Source: an uncultured bacterium | GTDB lineage: Bacteria; Methylomirabilota; Methylomirabilia; Rokubacteriales; CSP1-6 | DNA: 10,290 bases | Direction: 5' to 3' | Assembly: GCA_946479205.1 (NCBI GenBank) | Contig: CAMLFJ010000064.1 | Coordinates: 1 to 10,290, forward strand | Shown: one piece after another, positions 1-5,760 of the stretch | How positions within the stretch are numbered: position 1 is the stretch's first letter | Layout of the letters: each line of letters begins with the position of its first letter | Notes under the pieces: model-generated | Databases searched by the model: none | Told to the model about the DNA's origin: nothing | The model's input: only the letters and a program-made list of their open reading frames with translations | Translations under genes and position numbers: made by a program

Positions 1-837
1 GACTGCGGCGCGCGGGCCGCGTCGATGCCCCTGGGCGCCGCTGCGCTCGCCGGCACGGCGTTTCCGATCGATCTCGAGGCGCTCGCGAAGGATCTCGGCT
101 TCGCCGCGGTCTCGCCGAACAGCCTCGACTCGGTCAGTGACCGCGACACCTTGCTCGAGTTCCTGGCCGCGGGCGCGATCACCGGCATGCACCTGTCGCG
201 CCTCGCCGCCGATCTGACCTTGTGGGCCACCGCGGAGTTCGGCTTCGTGGAGTTCTCGGACGCCTTCGCGACCGGGTCGTCGATCATGCCGCAGAAGAAG
301 AACCCCGACGTGGCCGAGCTCATCCGGGGCAAGACCGGCCGGCTCTACGGCAACCTCACCGCCGCCCTGACCGTCATGAAGGGGCTCCCCCTCACCTACA
401 ACTCGGACATGCAGGAGGACAAGGAGCCGCTCTTCGACACGGTGGACACGCTCGAGGCGATGTTCCGCGTGCTGCCCCCGATGCTCGGCTCGCTGACCTT
501 CCGGGTCGACCGCATGCGGGACGCGGCGGGGGCCCACTACTCCACCGCGACCGACCTCGCGGACTACCTCGTCCGCCAGGGCCTGCCCTTCCGCGACGCG
601 CACGAGGTGGTGGGCCGCGCGGTGCGCCACGCCATCACGCGCGGCCGCGAGCTGGGCGACCTGCCGCTCGAGGAGCTGCGCCAGTTCTCCCCGCTGATCG
701 GGCGCGACGTCTACCCGGCGCTGACCGTGGAGGCCTCGCTGCGCGCCCGCGCGGTGATCGGCGGCACCGCCCCGGACGCGGTCCGCCGTCAGCTCGAGCA
801 GGCGAAGGCCCTGCTCGCGAACGGGCCGGGCGCGTGA
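1..837 (+). CDS. argH: Argininosuccinate lyase, C-terminal 278 residues (5' end outside window)
   Basis: ArgH cleaves argininosuccinate to arginine and fumarate, the last step of arginine synthesis; it is a cytoplasmic homotetramer of the fumarase/aspartase superfamily. The frame is open from base 1, so the gene enters from the left; compared with a family length of about 460 residues, some 180 N-terminal residues are missing. The ATG at 25 is internal, since the residues before it (DCGARAAS) already fit the family. Visible hallmarks are PLGAAALAGTAFPID, the superfamily signature GSSIMPQKKNPD at 274-309 (the flexible loop with the catalytic serine and the KKN residues), the GKTGRLYGNL and MKGLPLTYNSDMQEDKEPLFD stretches (about 325-438), and QGLPFRDAHEVVGRAV near the end. 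The stop TGA (835-837) overlaps the GTG start of the next gene (GTGA), so the two are probably translationally coupled. Identity is secure. Confidence 0.97.
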   Translation, partial: DCGARAASMPLGAAALAGTAFPIDLEALAKDLGFAAVSPNSLDSVSDRDTLLEFLAAGAITGMHLSRLAADLTLWATAEFGFVEFSDAFATGSSIMPQKKNPDVAELIRGKTGRLYGNLTAALTVMKGLPLTYNSDMQEDKEPLFDTVDTLEAMFRVLPPMLGSLTFRVDRMRDAAGAHYSTATDLADYLVRQGLPFRDAHEVVGRAVRHAITRGRELGDLPLEELRQFSPLIGRDVYPALTVEASLRARAVIGGTAPDAVRRQLEQAKALLANGPGA

Positions 838-1913
838 GAGCGGGCGCGCGGGGCGCGCTGCTGCTGCTCCTGGCCACGAGCGCCCTGGTGGCCTGCGGCA
901 AGAAGGGGCCGCCCATCGCCCCCGAGCTGCGCGTGCCCGCGGGCCCGACCGGGCTGCACGGCGCGGTGGACGAGCAGAGCGTCGTGGTGGGCTGGACCGG
1001 CCCCGGCACCCGCGTCGACGGGTCGCGCCTGCGCGCGATCGCGCTCTACAAGCTCTACCGGCGGGAGGAGACCAACGGCGGCGAGCCCAAGGCCGCGATG
1101 CTCTCCTTCGGGCGCGTGGTGGGCTACGACGAGATCGCCACGATCCGGACCGAAAGCCCCGCGCCCGCGACCGTACAGGGCACCGCGGTCACGTGGGTGG
1201 ACCGGCGCGCCCTCTCGATCGGCCGACGCTACGTCTACGTGGTCACCGCCGAGGACGCGCTCGGGCGGAGCAGCGGGCCCTCCGAGCGCCTGGTGATCCC
1301 GTACCTGGCCGCCCCCAGGGCGCCGCGCGCGCTGAGCGCGTCACCCGGTGATCGGCGCATCAGCCTCACCTGGCAGCCGCCCGCGGAGCTGGTGGACAGC
1401 TCGCCCGCCCCCGGCGACCTCCGCTACGTGGTGCTGCGGGGCGCGGGCGCGGAGGGCGCGCTCGCCGCGATCACGCCCACGCCGGTGGCGGGCACCGCGT
1501 TCACCGACGAGCCCGTGGACAACGACACCGACTACCGCTACGCGGTGCGCGCGGTGCGGGTGGACCCGGCGGTGAGCGCCACCGGTGAGATCTCGGCCCC
1601 GGTGGTCATCGCGGCCGCCAACACCACGCCACCGGTGGCGCCCGCCAACCTGCTCGCGGTGCCGTCGCCGGGCGCGGTGCGGCTGGCCTGGAACCCGAGC
1701 GCCTCACCGGACGTGACGCTCTACGCGATCTACCGGGCGGGCGAGACCGGCGAGTTCATGCGCATCGCGACCACGATGGCGATCTCCACCGTCTACCTGG
1801 ACCGCGACGTGAGACCGGGCGCGACCTACCGCTACGCGGTCACCGCGCTGGACCGGGCGCGTCGCCCCAACGAGAGCGCGCGCTCCAACGAGATCTCGGT
1901 CCGCGTCCCTTAG
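834..1913 (+). CDS. Lipoprotein with LptM-like N-terminus and three fibronectin type III domains
   Basis: This is a 359-residue predicted lipoprotein. The GTG start at 834 shares GTGA with the argH stop and gives a textbook type II signal peptide: RAGAR, then LLLLLATSALVA, with the lipobox LVAC and lipidated Cys21. Immediately after it comes CGKKGPPIAP, which resembles CGLKGPLYFPP of LptM (YifL), a small lipoprotein that assists LptD/LptE assembly in the outer membrane. The rest of the protein is unlike E. coli LptM, which is under 70 residues. It holds three FnIII-like units, at about residues 36-158, 162-260 and 264-359. Each has a tryptophan in strand B (VVVGWTGP, ISLTWQPP, VRLAWNPS) and a tyrosine pattern in strand F (RRYVYVVTA, TDYRYAVRA, ATYRYAVTA). 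No enzyme motif is visible. An extracytoplasmic, probably periplasmic outer-membrane-anchored scaffold is the best inference. The position between argH and lysA matches where LptM-type lipoproteins occur in other bacteria. The stop overlaps that of lysA on the other strand. Confidence 0.88.
   Translation: MRAGARGALLLLLATSALVACGKKGPPIAPELRVPAGPTGLHGAVDEQSVVVGWTGPGTRVDGSRLRAIALYKLYRREETNGGEPKAAMLSFGRVVGYDEIATIRTESPAPATVQGTAVTWVDRRALSIGRRYVYVVTAEDALGRSSGPSERLVIPYLAAPRAPRALSASPGDRRISLTWQPPAELVDSSPAPGDLRYVVLRGAGAEGALAAITPTPVAGTAFTDEPVDNDTDYRYAVRAVRVDPAVSATGEISAPVVIAAANTTPPVAPANLLAVPSPGAVRLAWNPSASPDVTLYAIYRAGETGEFMRIATTMAISTVYLDRDVRPGATYRYAVTALDRARRPNESARSNEISVRVP
1910..1913. other. Overlapping convergent stop codons (TTAG) of the lipoprotein gene and lysA
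   Basis: The four bases TTAG hold the plus-strand stop TAG (1911-1913) of the lipoprotein gene and the minus-strand stop TAA (1912-1910) of lysA. The two genes converge with no spacer, so any terminator for either must lie inside the other's coding sequence. No hairpin followed by a T-run is evident at the junction. Confidence 0.95.
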
Positions 1914-3169
1914 CCCTCGTTCTGCCAGACCTGTTCCGCGGTCTGGCGACGACGCAACAGGGTGAGCGCGCCGTCGGGGCCGAGCATGACCTCGGGCGCC
2001 TGGGGGTAGGAGTTGTAGTTGATCGTGGCCATCCCCGCGCAGTAGGCGCCCGCGCCGCCCACCACCACCAGGTCTCCGATCCGCGGGGTCGCGACCCACC
2101 GGGGCGCGAGCGCCTCCGGATCGCCGGGAGCCGGCGTGAGGATGTCTCCCGACTCGCAGCACGGGCCCACGAAGACCACCGCCTTCTGCTCGCGCCCGGC
2201 GGCCAGCACGTCGATCGGATGCTGGGCCCCGTACAGGGACGGCCGCGTGATCTCCGGCATGCCCGCGTCGAGCTTGGCGAAGCAGTAGCCCTCGGCGCCG
2301 GTATCCACCACGTCCACGCAGGAGGCCACGATCACCCCCGCGTTGGCGACGAGGAAGGTGCCCGGCTCGATCTCGAGGTGGAGACCGCGGCCCGAGCGGT
2401 CATGGAAGGCCTCGATCTCGCGCCGCACGTGCGCGCCCACGTCGGCCATGTCCACCGACGGCTCCTCGGGCATGCGGCCGACCTTGAACCCGCCCCCCAG
2501 GTTGATGCTCCCCACCTCGGGCAGCTGGCCGGCCAGGTCGAGGGTCATCCGCGCGCAGCGCTTCCACACCTCCGGATCGGTTCCGGAGCCGACGTGCGAG
2601 TGCAGGCGGCGGATGCGCAGGTCGTAACGCTTCGCGATCGCCAGGATCTCGGGCATCGCCTCGTGCCAGATCCCGAAGCTCGAGGCGGGCCCGCCGGTGT
2701 TGGTGCGCTTGGTGGACCCGGTGCCCAGCCCCGGGTTCACGCGCACGGACAGCTCGCGGCCGGGGGCGACCCGCCCGAACGCGTCGAGCTGGTGCAGCGA
2801 GCAGGCGTTGAAGAGCACGCCGCGCGCGAGGTGCCGCTCGAGCGCGCGCGACGGCATCTGCGAGGTGAGCTGGATGCGCTCGGGGGCGAAGCCCGCCCGC
2901 AGCGCCCGATCCACCTCGAAGTCGCTCGAGGCGTCCACGTGCAGACCCAGGTCGCGGAACAGGGCGAGGATGCCGCGGCTCGGGTTGGCCTTCATCGCGT
3001 AGCGCACGGTGAGGCCGAACGGCGCCGGGAAGGCCAGCGCCTGCCGCGCCGCGGTCTCGAGCGCAGCGCGGTCGTAGACGTAGCAGGGCGTGCCGAAGCG
3101 ACGGCGCACCTCGGCGGCGACGTCGGCGGTGACGTGAGCGGTACGGCCGTCGGCGAGGGGGCTGTCCAT
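1910..3169 (-). CDS. lysA: Diaminopimelate decarboxylase, E. coli LysA-type
   Basis: LysA is a PLP enzyme that decarboxylates meso-diaminopimelate to L-lysine, the final lysine step. The 419-residue product matches the length of E. coli LysA (about 420). It has an N-terminal alanine-racemase-like barrel with the PLP lysine in YAMKAN (Lys60), HVGSG (192-196) and the phosphate-binding GGG (225-227) and EPGT (268-271). The C-terminal beta domain carries the active-site Cys motif GPCCESGD (335-342) and the tyrosine in GAYC (Tyr376). The segment NPGLGTGSTKRTNTGGPASSFGIW (145-168) closely parallels E. coli LysA (NPGFGHGHSQKTNTGG...HGIW), as do NYNSYP and RRRQT near the C-terminus. This points to the E. 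coli-like subfamily rather than the common bacterial form. The ATG at 3169 fits the family N-terminus, but no good Shine-Dalgarno sequence precedes it. The gene is divergent from dapA and convergent with the lipoprotein gene. Its substrate is the epimerised product of the dapA-dapB-dapL run. Confidence 0.96.
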   Translation of the reverse strand: MDSPLADGRTAHVTADVAAEVRRRFGTPCYVYDRAALETAARQALAFPAPFGLTVRYAMKANPSRGILALFRDLGLHVDASSDFEVDRALRAGFAPERIQLTSQMPSRALERHLARGVLFNACSLHQLDAFGRVAPGRELSVRVNPGLGTGSTKRTNTGGPASSFGIWHEAMPEILAIAKRYDLRIRRLHSHVGSGTDPEVWKRCARMTLDLAGQLPEVGSINLGGGFKVGRMPEEPSVDMADVGAHVRREIEAFHDRSGRGLHLEIEPGTFLVANAGVIVASCVDVVDTGAEGYCFAKLDAGMPEITRPSLYGAQHPIDVLAAGREQKAVVFVGPCCESGDILTPAPGDPEALAPRWVATPRIGDLVVVGGAGAYCAGMATINYNSYPQAPEVMLGPDGALTLLRRRQTAEQVWQNEG

Positions 3170-3200
3170 CCGCTGGAGTCTACCGCATCACGGCTGCCGC

Positions 3201-3230
3201 TTGAAGTGCTTCCGGCTCTGATGTTAAAGT
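3201..3230 (+). promoter_or_regulatory. Candidate sigma70-type promoter for the dapA operon
   Basis: TTGAAG (3201-3206) matches TTGACA at four of six bases. It is followed after 18 bases by TAAAGT (3225-3230), which matches TATAAT at four of six. This lies in the only AT-richer patch of the 110 bp lysA-dapA gap and would put transcription start near 3237, leaving a leader of about 43 bases. That leader is too short for a lysine riboswitch. The minus-strand hexamer TTGACT (3233-3228), a good -35 for lysA, overlaps the -10, but no convincing lysA -10 follows it. The call rests on motif and position only. Confidence 0.4.
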
Positions 3231-3265
3231 CAAGAAACTCTTCGTCCCACATCGGAGTGAGCAAC

Positions 3266-3270
3266 GGAGG
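3266..3270 (+). promoter_or_regulatory. Shine-Dalgarno site of dapA
   Basis: GGAGG is followed by a 9-base spacer before the ATG at 3280. It is one of the two strongest ribosome binding sites in the window and fixes the dapA start. It is consistent with dapA being the first gene of the run. Confidence 0.85.
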
Positions 3271-3279
3271 GACTCAACC

Positions 3280-4173
3280 ATGCGCGCCACATTCCAGGGA
3301 TCGATCGTCGCCCTCGTGACCCCGTTCCGCGGCGGAAAGGTGGATGAGGCCAAGCTCCGCGAGCTGGTCGAGTGGCACGTCGCCAGCGGCACGGACGGCA
3401 TCGTGCCCTGCGGCACCACCGGGGAGTCCCCCACCCTGAGCCACGACGAGCACAAGCGCGTGGTGGAGCTGGTCATCGAGACCGCCCGCGGACGGGTGGC
3501 CGTCATCGCAGGCACCGGCTCCAACTCCACCTCCGAGGCGATCGACCTCACCGCGCACGCCAAGAAGGCGGGGGCCACCGGCGCGCTGGTGGTCAACCCC
3601 TACTACAACAAGCCCACCCAGGAGGGGCTCTACCGGCACTTCCGCGCGGTGGCGGACGCGGTGGACATCCCGATCCTCGTCTACAACATCGCGGGCCGCA
3701 CCGCGGTCAACGTGGAGACGGAGACCCTGGCCCGCATCGTGCGCGACTGCCCGAACGTGGTGGGCGTCAAGGAGGCCTCGGGCTCGCTCGATCAGATGAC
3801 CCAGGTGATCCTCGCGTGCGGCCCCGACTTCTCGGTCCTCTCGGGCGACGACAACATCACCCTGCCCCTCATGTCGGTCGGCGGGCGCGGGGTGATCTCG
3901 GTCATCGCCAACCTGATGCCGCGCGAGACCGCCGAGATGACGCACGCCGCGCTGGCGGGCGACTGGAAGCAGGCCCGCGAGCTGCACCTCAAGCTCTTCC
4001 CGCTGTCGCGCGCCGTGTTCATCGAGACCAACCCCATCCCGGTCAAGGAAGCGCTCGCGATGATGGGCAAGCTGGCCGAGCCGGAGTTCCGGCTGCCCAT
4101 GTGCCGGATGGCCGAGGCGAACCGGCCGCGACTCCGGGCGGTGCTGTCCTCGCTCGGCCTCGTCAAGGGCTGA
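3280..4173 (+). CDS. dapA: 4-hydroxy-tetrahydrodipicolinate synthase
   Basis: DapA condenses pyruvate with L-aspartate-4-semialdehyde, the committed step to DAP and lysine; it is a cytoplasmic class I aldolase, usually a tetramer. The 297-residue product has the full family set: FQGSIVALVTPF at the start, CGTTGES (44-50) with the Thr pair of the proton relay (Thr46, Thr47), NPYYNKPTQEGLYRHF (106-121), VYNIAGRT with catalytic Tyr135 and substrate-binding Arg140, and the Schiff-base lysine in GVKEASG (Lys164). VLSGDD (187-191) and ETNPIPVKEAL (249-259) complete it. Length and spacing agree with E. coli DapA (Tyr133, Arg138, Lys161). The start has a strong GGAGG. It opens the plus-strand run, 13 bases ahead of dapB. 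Whether it is lysine-feedback sensitive cannot be judged from this reading. Confidence 0.97.
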   Translation: MRATFQGSIVALVTPFRGGKVDEAKLRELVEWHVASGTDGIVPCGTTGESPTLSHDEHKRVVELVIETARGRVAVIAGTGSNSTSEAIDLTAHAKKAGATGALVVNPYYNKPTQEGLYRHFRAVADAVDIPILVYNIAGRTAVNVETETLARIVRDCPNVVGVKEASGSLDQMTQVILACGPDFSVLSGDDNITLPLMSVGGRGVISVIANLMPRETAEMTHAALAGDWKQARELHLKLFPLSRAVFIETNPIPVKEALAMMGKLAEPEFRLPMCRMAEANRPRLRAVLSSLGLVKG

Positions 4174-4186
4174 TCCTCCGCTCGTC

Positions 4187-4990
4187 ATGGCGGATGTCGT
4201 CGTCGCCGGCGCCGCCGGCCGGATGGGCAACCGTCTGGTCGCGCTGCTGCAAGAGGACAAGGAGCTGCGCTTGGTGGCCGCCCTCGAGGCTCCCGGCCAT
4301 CCCGCCCTTGGGCGGGACGCGGGCGAGGCGGCGGGGGTAGGCCGGCTCGCGGTCCCGATCACCGCCGACGCGGACGCGGTCCTCGGCAAGGACCGCATCC
4401 TGATCGAGTTCTCGGTGCCGGAGGCGAGCCTGACCCACGCGCGGCTGGCCGCCCGGCAGGGGGGGCGCGCGGTGATCGGAACCACCGGCTTCACCCCCGC
4501 GCAGCGCGAGGAGCTCGCGGCCATCGGCCGGAGCATCGCGATCCTGGTCGCGCCCAACATGAGCGTGGGCGTCAACGTGGCGTTCCGCATCCTCGCGGAC
4601 ATGGCGCGGATGCTGGGCGACGACTACGACGTGGAGATCGTCGAGACCCACCACCGCTTCAAGAAGGACGCGCCCAGCGGCACCGCGCTGCGGATGGCCG
4701 AGGTGGTGGCCGAGGCCCTCGGCCGCGATCTCGCGACGAGCGCGGTCTACGACCGGCACGACAAGCTGGCGGAGCGCTCCCGGAGGGAGATCGGGATGGC
4801 GGCGCTGCGCTCGGGCGACGTGGTCGGCGAGCACACCGTCTCCTTCGGCGCGCTCGGCGAGCGGCTCGAGCTGACCCATCGCGCGCAGAGCCGCGACAAC
4901 TTCGCGCGGGGCGCTCTGCGCGCGGCCCGCTTCATCGCGACGGCCCGGCCGGGGCTCTACTCGATGCAGGACGTGCTGGGGCTCGCATGA
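4187..4990 (+). CDS. dapB: 4-hydroxy-tetrahydrodipicolinate reductase
   Basis: DapB reduces the DapA product to tetrahydrodipicolinate using NAD(P)H, in the cytoplasm. The 267-residue protein is full length. It starts with the Rossmann nucleotide loop GAAGRMG (8-14) and carries GTTGF (98-102) and APNMSVGVN (122-130). The catalytic segment is ETHHRFKKDAPSGTA (153-167), where His155 and Lys159 align with E. coli His159 and Lys163 and the DAPSGT loop binds substrate. GMAALRSGDVVGEHTV (203-218) and SRDNFARGAL (235-244) are also typical. There is no acidic residue problem or truncation. No Shine-Dalgarno is visible before the ATG; the start lies in the loop of a small potential stem (TCCGC 4177-4181 with GCGGA 4190-4194), so translation may depend on ribosomes arriving from dapA. 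The stop overlaps the next start as ATGA. Confidence 0.96.
   Translation: MADVVVAGAAGRMGNRLVALLQEDKELRLVAALEAPGHPALGRDAGEAAGVGRLAVPITADADAVLGKDRILIEFSVPEASLTHARLAARQGGRAVIGTTGFTPAQREELAAIGRSIAILVAPNMSVGVNVAFRILADMARMLGDDYDVEIVETHHRFKKDAPSGTALRMAEVVAEALGRDLATSAVYDRHDKLAERSRREIGMAALRSGDVVGEHTVSFGALGERLELTHRAQSRDNFARGALRAARFIATARPGLYSMQDVLGLA
4300..4317. repeat. Perfect short inverted repeat inside dapB
   Basis: TCCCGCCC-TT-GGGCGGGA is an 8-base perfect inverted repeat with a 2-base centre, within dapB codons about 38-44. It lacks a following T-run and lies in coding sequence in an otherwise variable part of DapB, so I do not call it a terminator. It could form a stable RNA hairpin or be a chance product of high GC. 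Confidence 0.6.
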
Positions 4991-5760
4991 GGATCGTGCG
5001 CTTCCGGGCCGGCGGCAAGATCCGCTACGGCGTCCTCGAGGGCCAGCACATCGTGGAGTACGCGGGGACGCCCTACGGCACCTTCAAGAAGGCGCGGAAG
5101 AAGTACCTGCAGAGCCAGGCGGTGCTGCTGGCCCCGGTGGTGCCCACCAAGATCGTGGGGGTGGGTCTCAACTACCGCGAGCACGCCGAGGAGATGAACG
5201 TGCAGGTGCCGGCCGAGCCTCAGATCTTCTTCAAGCCGATCTCGTCGCTCTGCGGGCCCGACGATCCGATCGTCTTCCCGCCCCAGTCGCGGCGGGTGGA
5301 CTACGAGGGTGAGCTCGCCATCGTGATCAAGAAGCGCTGCCACCACGTGCCCGCGGAGCGGGCGCGCGAGTACGTGCTCGGCTATACCTGCCTCAACGAC
5401 GTCACCGCCCGCGACCTCAACGTGCGCGACGGCCAGCCGACGCGCGCCAAGGCCTTCGACAGCTTCTGCCCGGTGGGGCCGTGCATCGCCACCGACATCG
5501 ATCCCAACGGGGTCGACCTCGAGACCTGGGTCAACGGCGAGCGGAGGCAGGCCTCCAATACCAAGCACCTGATCTGCCCGGTCGAGGACCTGGTGGCGCG
5601 CATCTCCGCGATCATGACGCTGCTGCCCGGCGACCTCATCGCCACCGGCACCCCCGGCGGCATCGGGTCGCTCAGGCCCGGCGACAAGGTGGAGGTGCGC
5701 ATCGAGTCCATCGGCGGCCTGAAGAATCCCGTCATCCGAATCCAGGAGAACCACGAGTGA
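4987..5760 (+). CDS. Fumarylacetoacetate hydrolase-family protein in the DAP operon
   Basis: This 257-residue protein belongs to the FAH superfamily, metal-dependent enzymes that cleave, decarboxylate or tautomerise beta-keto acids such as acylpyruvates, fumarylpyruvate and oxaloacetate. It has a short N-terminal domain (about 1-50), then the FAH core: VGVGLNYREHAEEM (57-70), IFFKPISSLCGPDDPI (80-95) and DYEGELAIVI (105-114), whose Glu107 and Glu109 with Asp138 (LNDVTARDLN) form the usual Mg/Mn-binding acidic triad. Lys156 and ATGTPGGIG (219-227) close the site. All metal ligands are present, so it should be active. The substrate cannot be read from sequence; the family annotation '2-hydroxyhepta-2,4-diene-1,7-dioate isomerase' would be unreliable here, as no aromatic catabolism genes are nearby. 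It shares ATGA with the dapB stop and GTGA with the dapL start, placing it firmly inside the DAP run. A role on an oxaloacetate- or pyruvate-derived side product is inference. Confidence 0.9.
   Translation: MRIVRFRAGGKIRYGVLEGQHIVEYAGTPYGTFKKARKKYLQSQAVLLAPVVPTKIVGVGLNYREHAEEMNVQVPAEPQIFFKPISSLCGPDDPIVFPPQSRRVDYEGELAIVIKKRCHHVPAERAREYVLGYTCLNDVTARDLNVRDGQPTRAKAFDSFCPVGPCIATDIDPNGVDLETWVNGERRQASNTKHLICPVEDLVARISAIMTLLPGDLIATGTPGGIGSLRPGDKVEVRIESIGGLKNPVIRIQENHE
5744..5748 (+). promoter_or_regulatory. Shine-Dalgarno site fixing the GTG start of dapL
   Basis: AGGAG lies 8 bases before GTG 5757, inside the last codons of the preceding FAH gene. Together with the GTGA overlap and the family N-terminus, it chooses GTG 5757 over the much earlier in-frame start at 5481, which would place about 90 unrelated residues in front of the aminotransferase. 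Confidence 0.85.

Noticed and set aside
222..833. Long alternative frame in front of the lipoprotein gene, open from GTG 222
   Set aside because: The translation is low-complexity Arg/Gly/Pro/Ala-rich shadow of argH. The signal peptide and lipobox begin at GTG 834, so the real start is there.
3170..3279. Lysine riboswitch before dapA or lysA
   Set aside because: The gap is 110 bp and the likely dapA leader about 43 bases, too short for the L-box aptamer, and no matching helices are seen.
2219..3319. 366-codon open frame opposite lysA
   Set aside because: It is antisense to the conserved lysA, has shadow composition and runs across the dapA start. No recognisable protein features.
4300..4317. 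Rho-independent terminator in dapB
   Set aside because: The hairpin is followed by ACGCGGGCG rather than a T-run and lies well inside an intact gene.
3274..4602. 442-codon minus-strand open frame across dapA and dapB
   Set aside because: Both plus-strand genes are unmistakable enzymes with all catalytic residues. The antisense frame is a product of high GC and few stops.
5481..5756. In-frame upstream extension of dapL
   Set aside because: It overlaps the conserved FAH gene and encodes an Arg/His-rich shadow. GTG 5757 has a proper Shine-Dalgarno and matches the aminotransferase N-terminus.
4987..5760. Aromatic catabolism gene (homoprotocatechuate or gentisate pathway)
   Set aside because: FAH-family automatic names often suggest this, but no dioxygenase, aldehyde dehydrogenase or related gene is nearby. 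The context is DAP synthesis.
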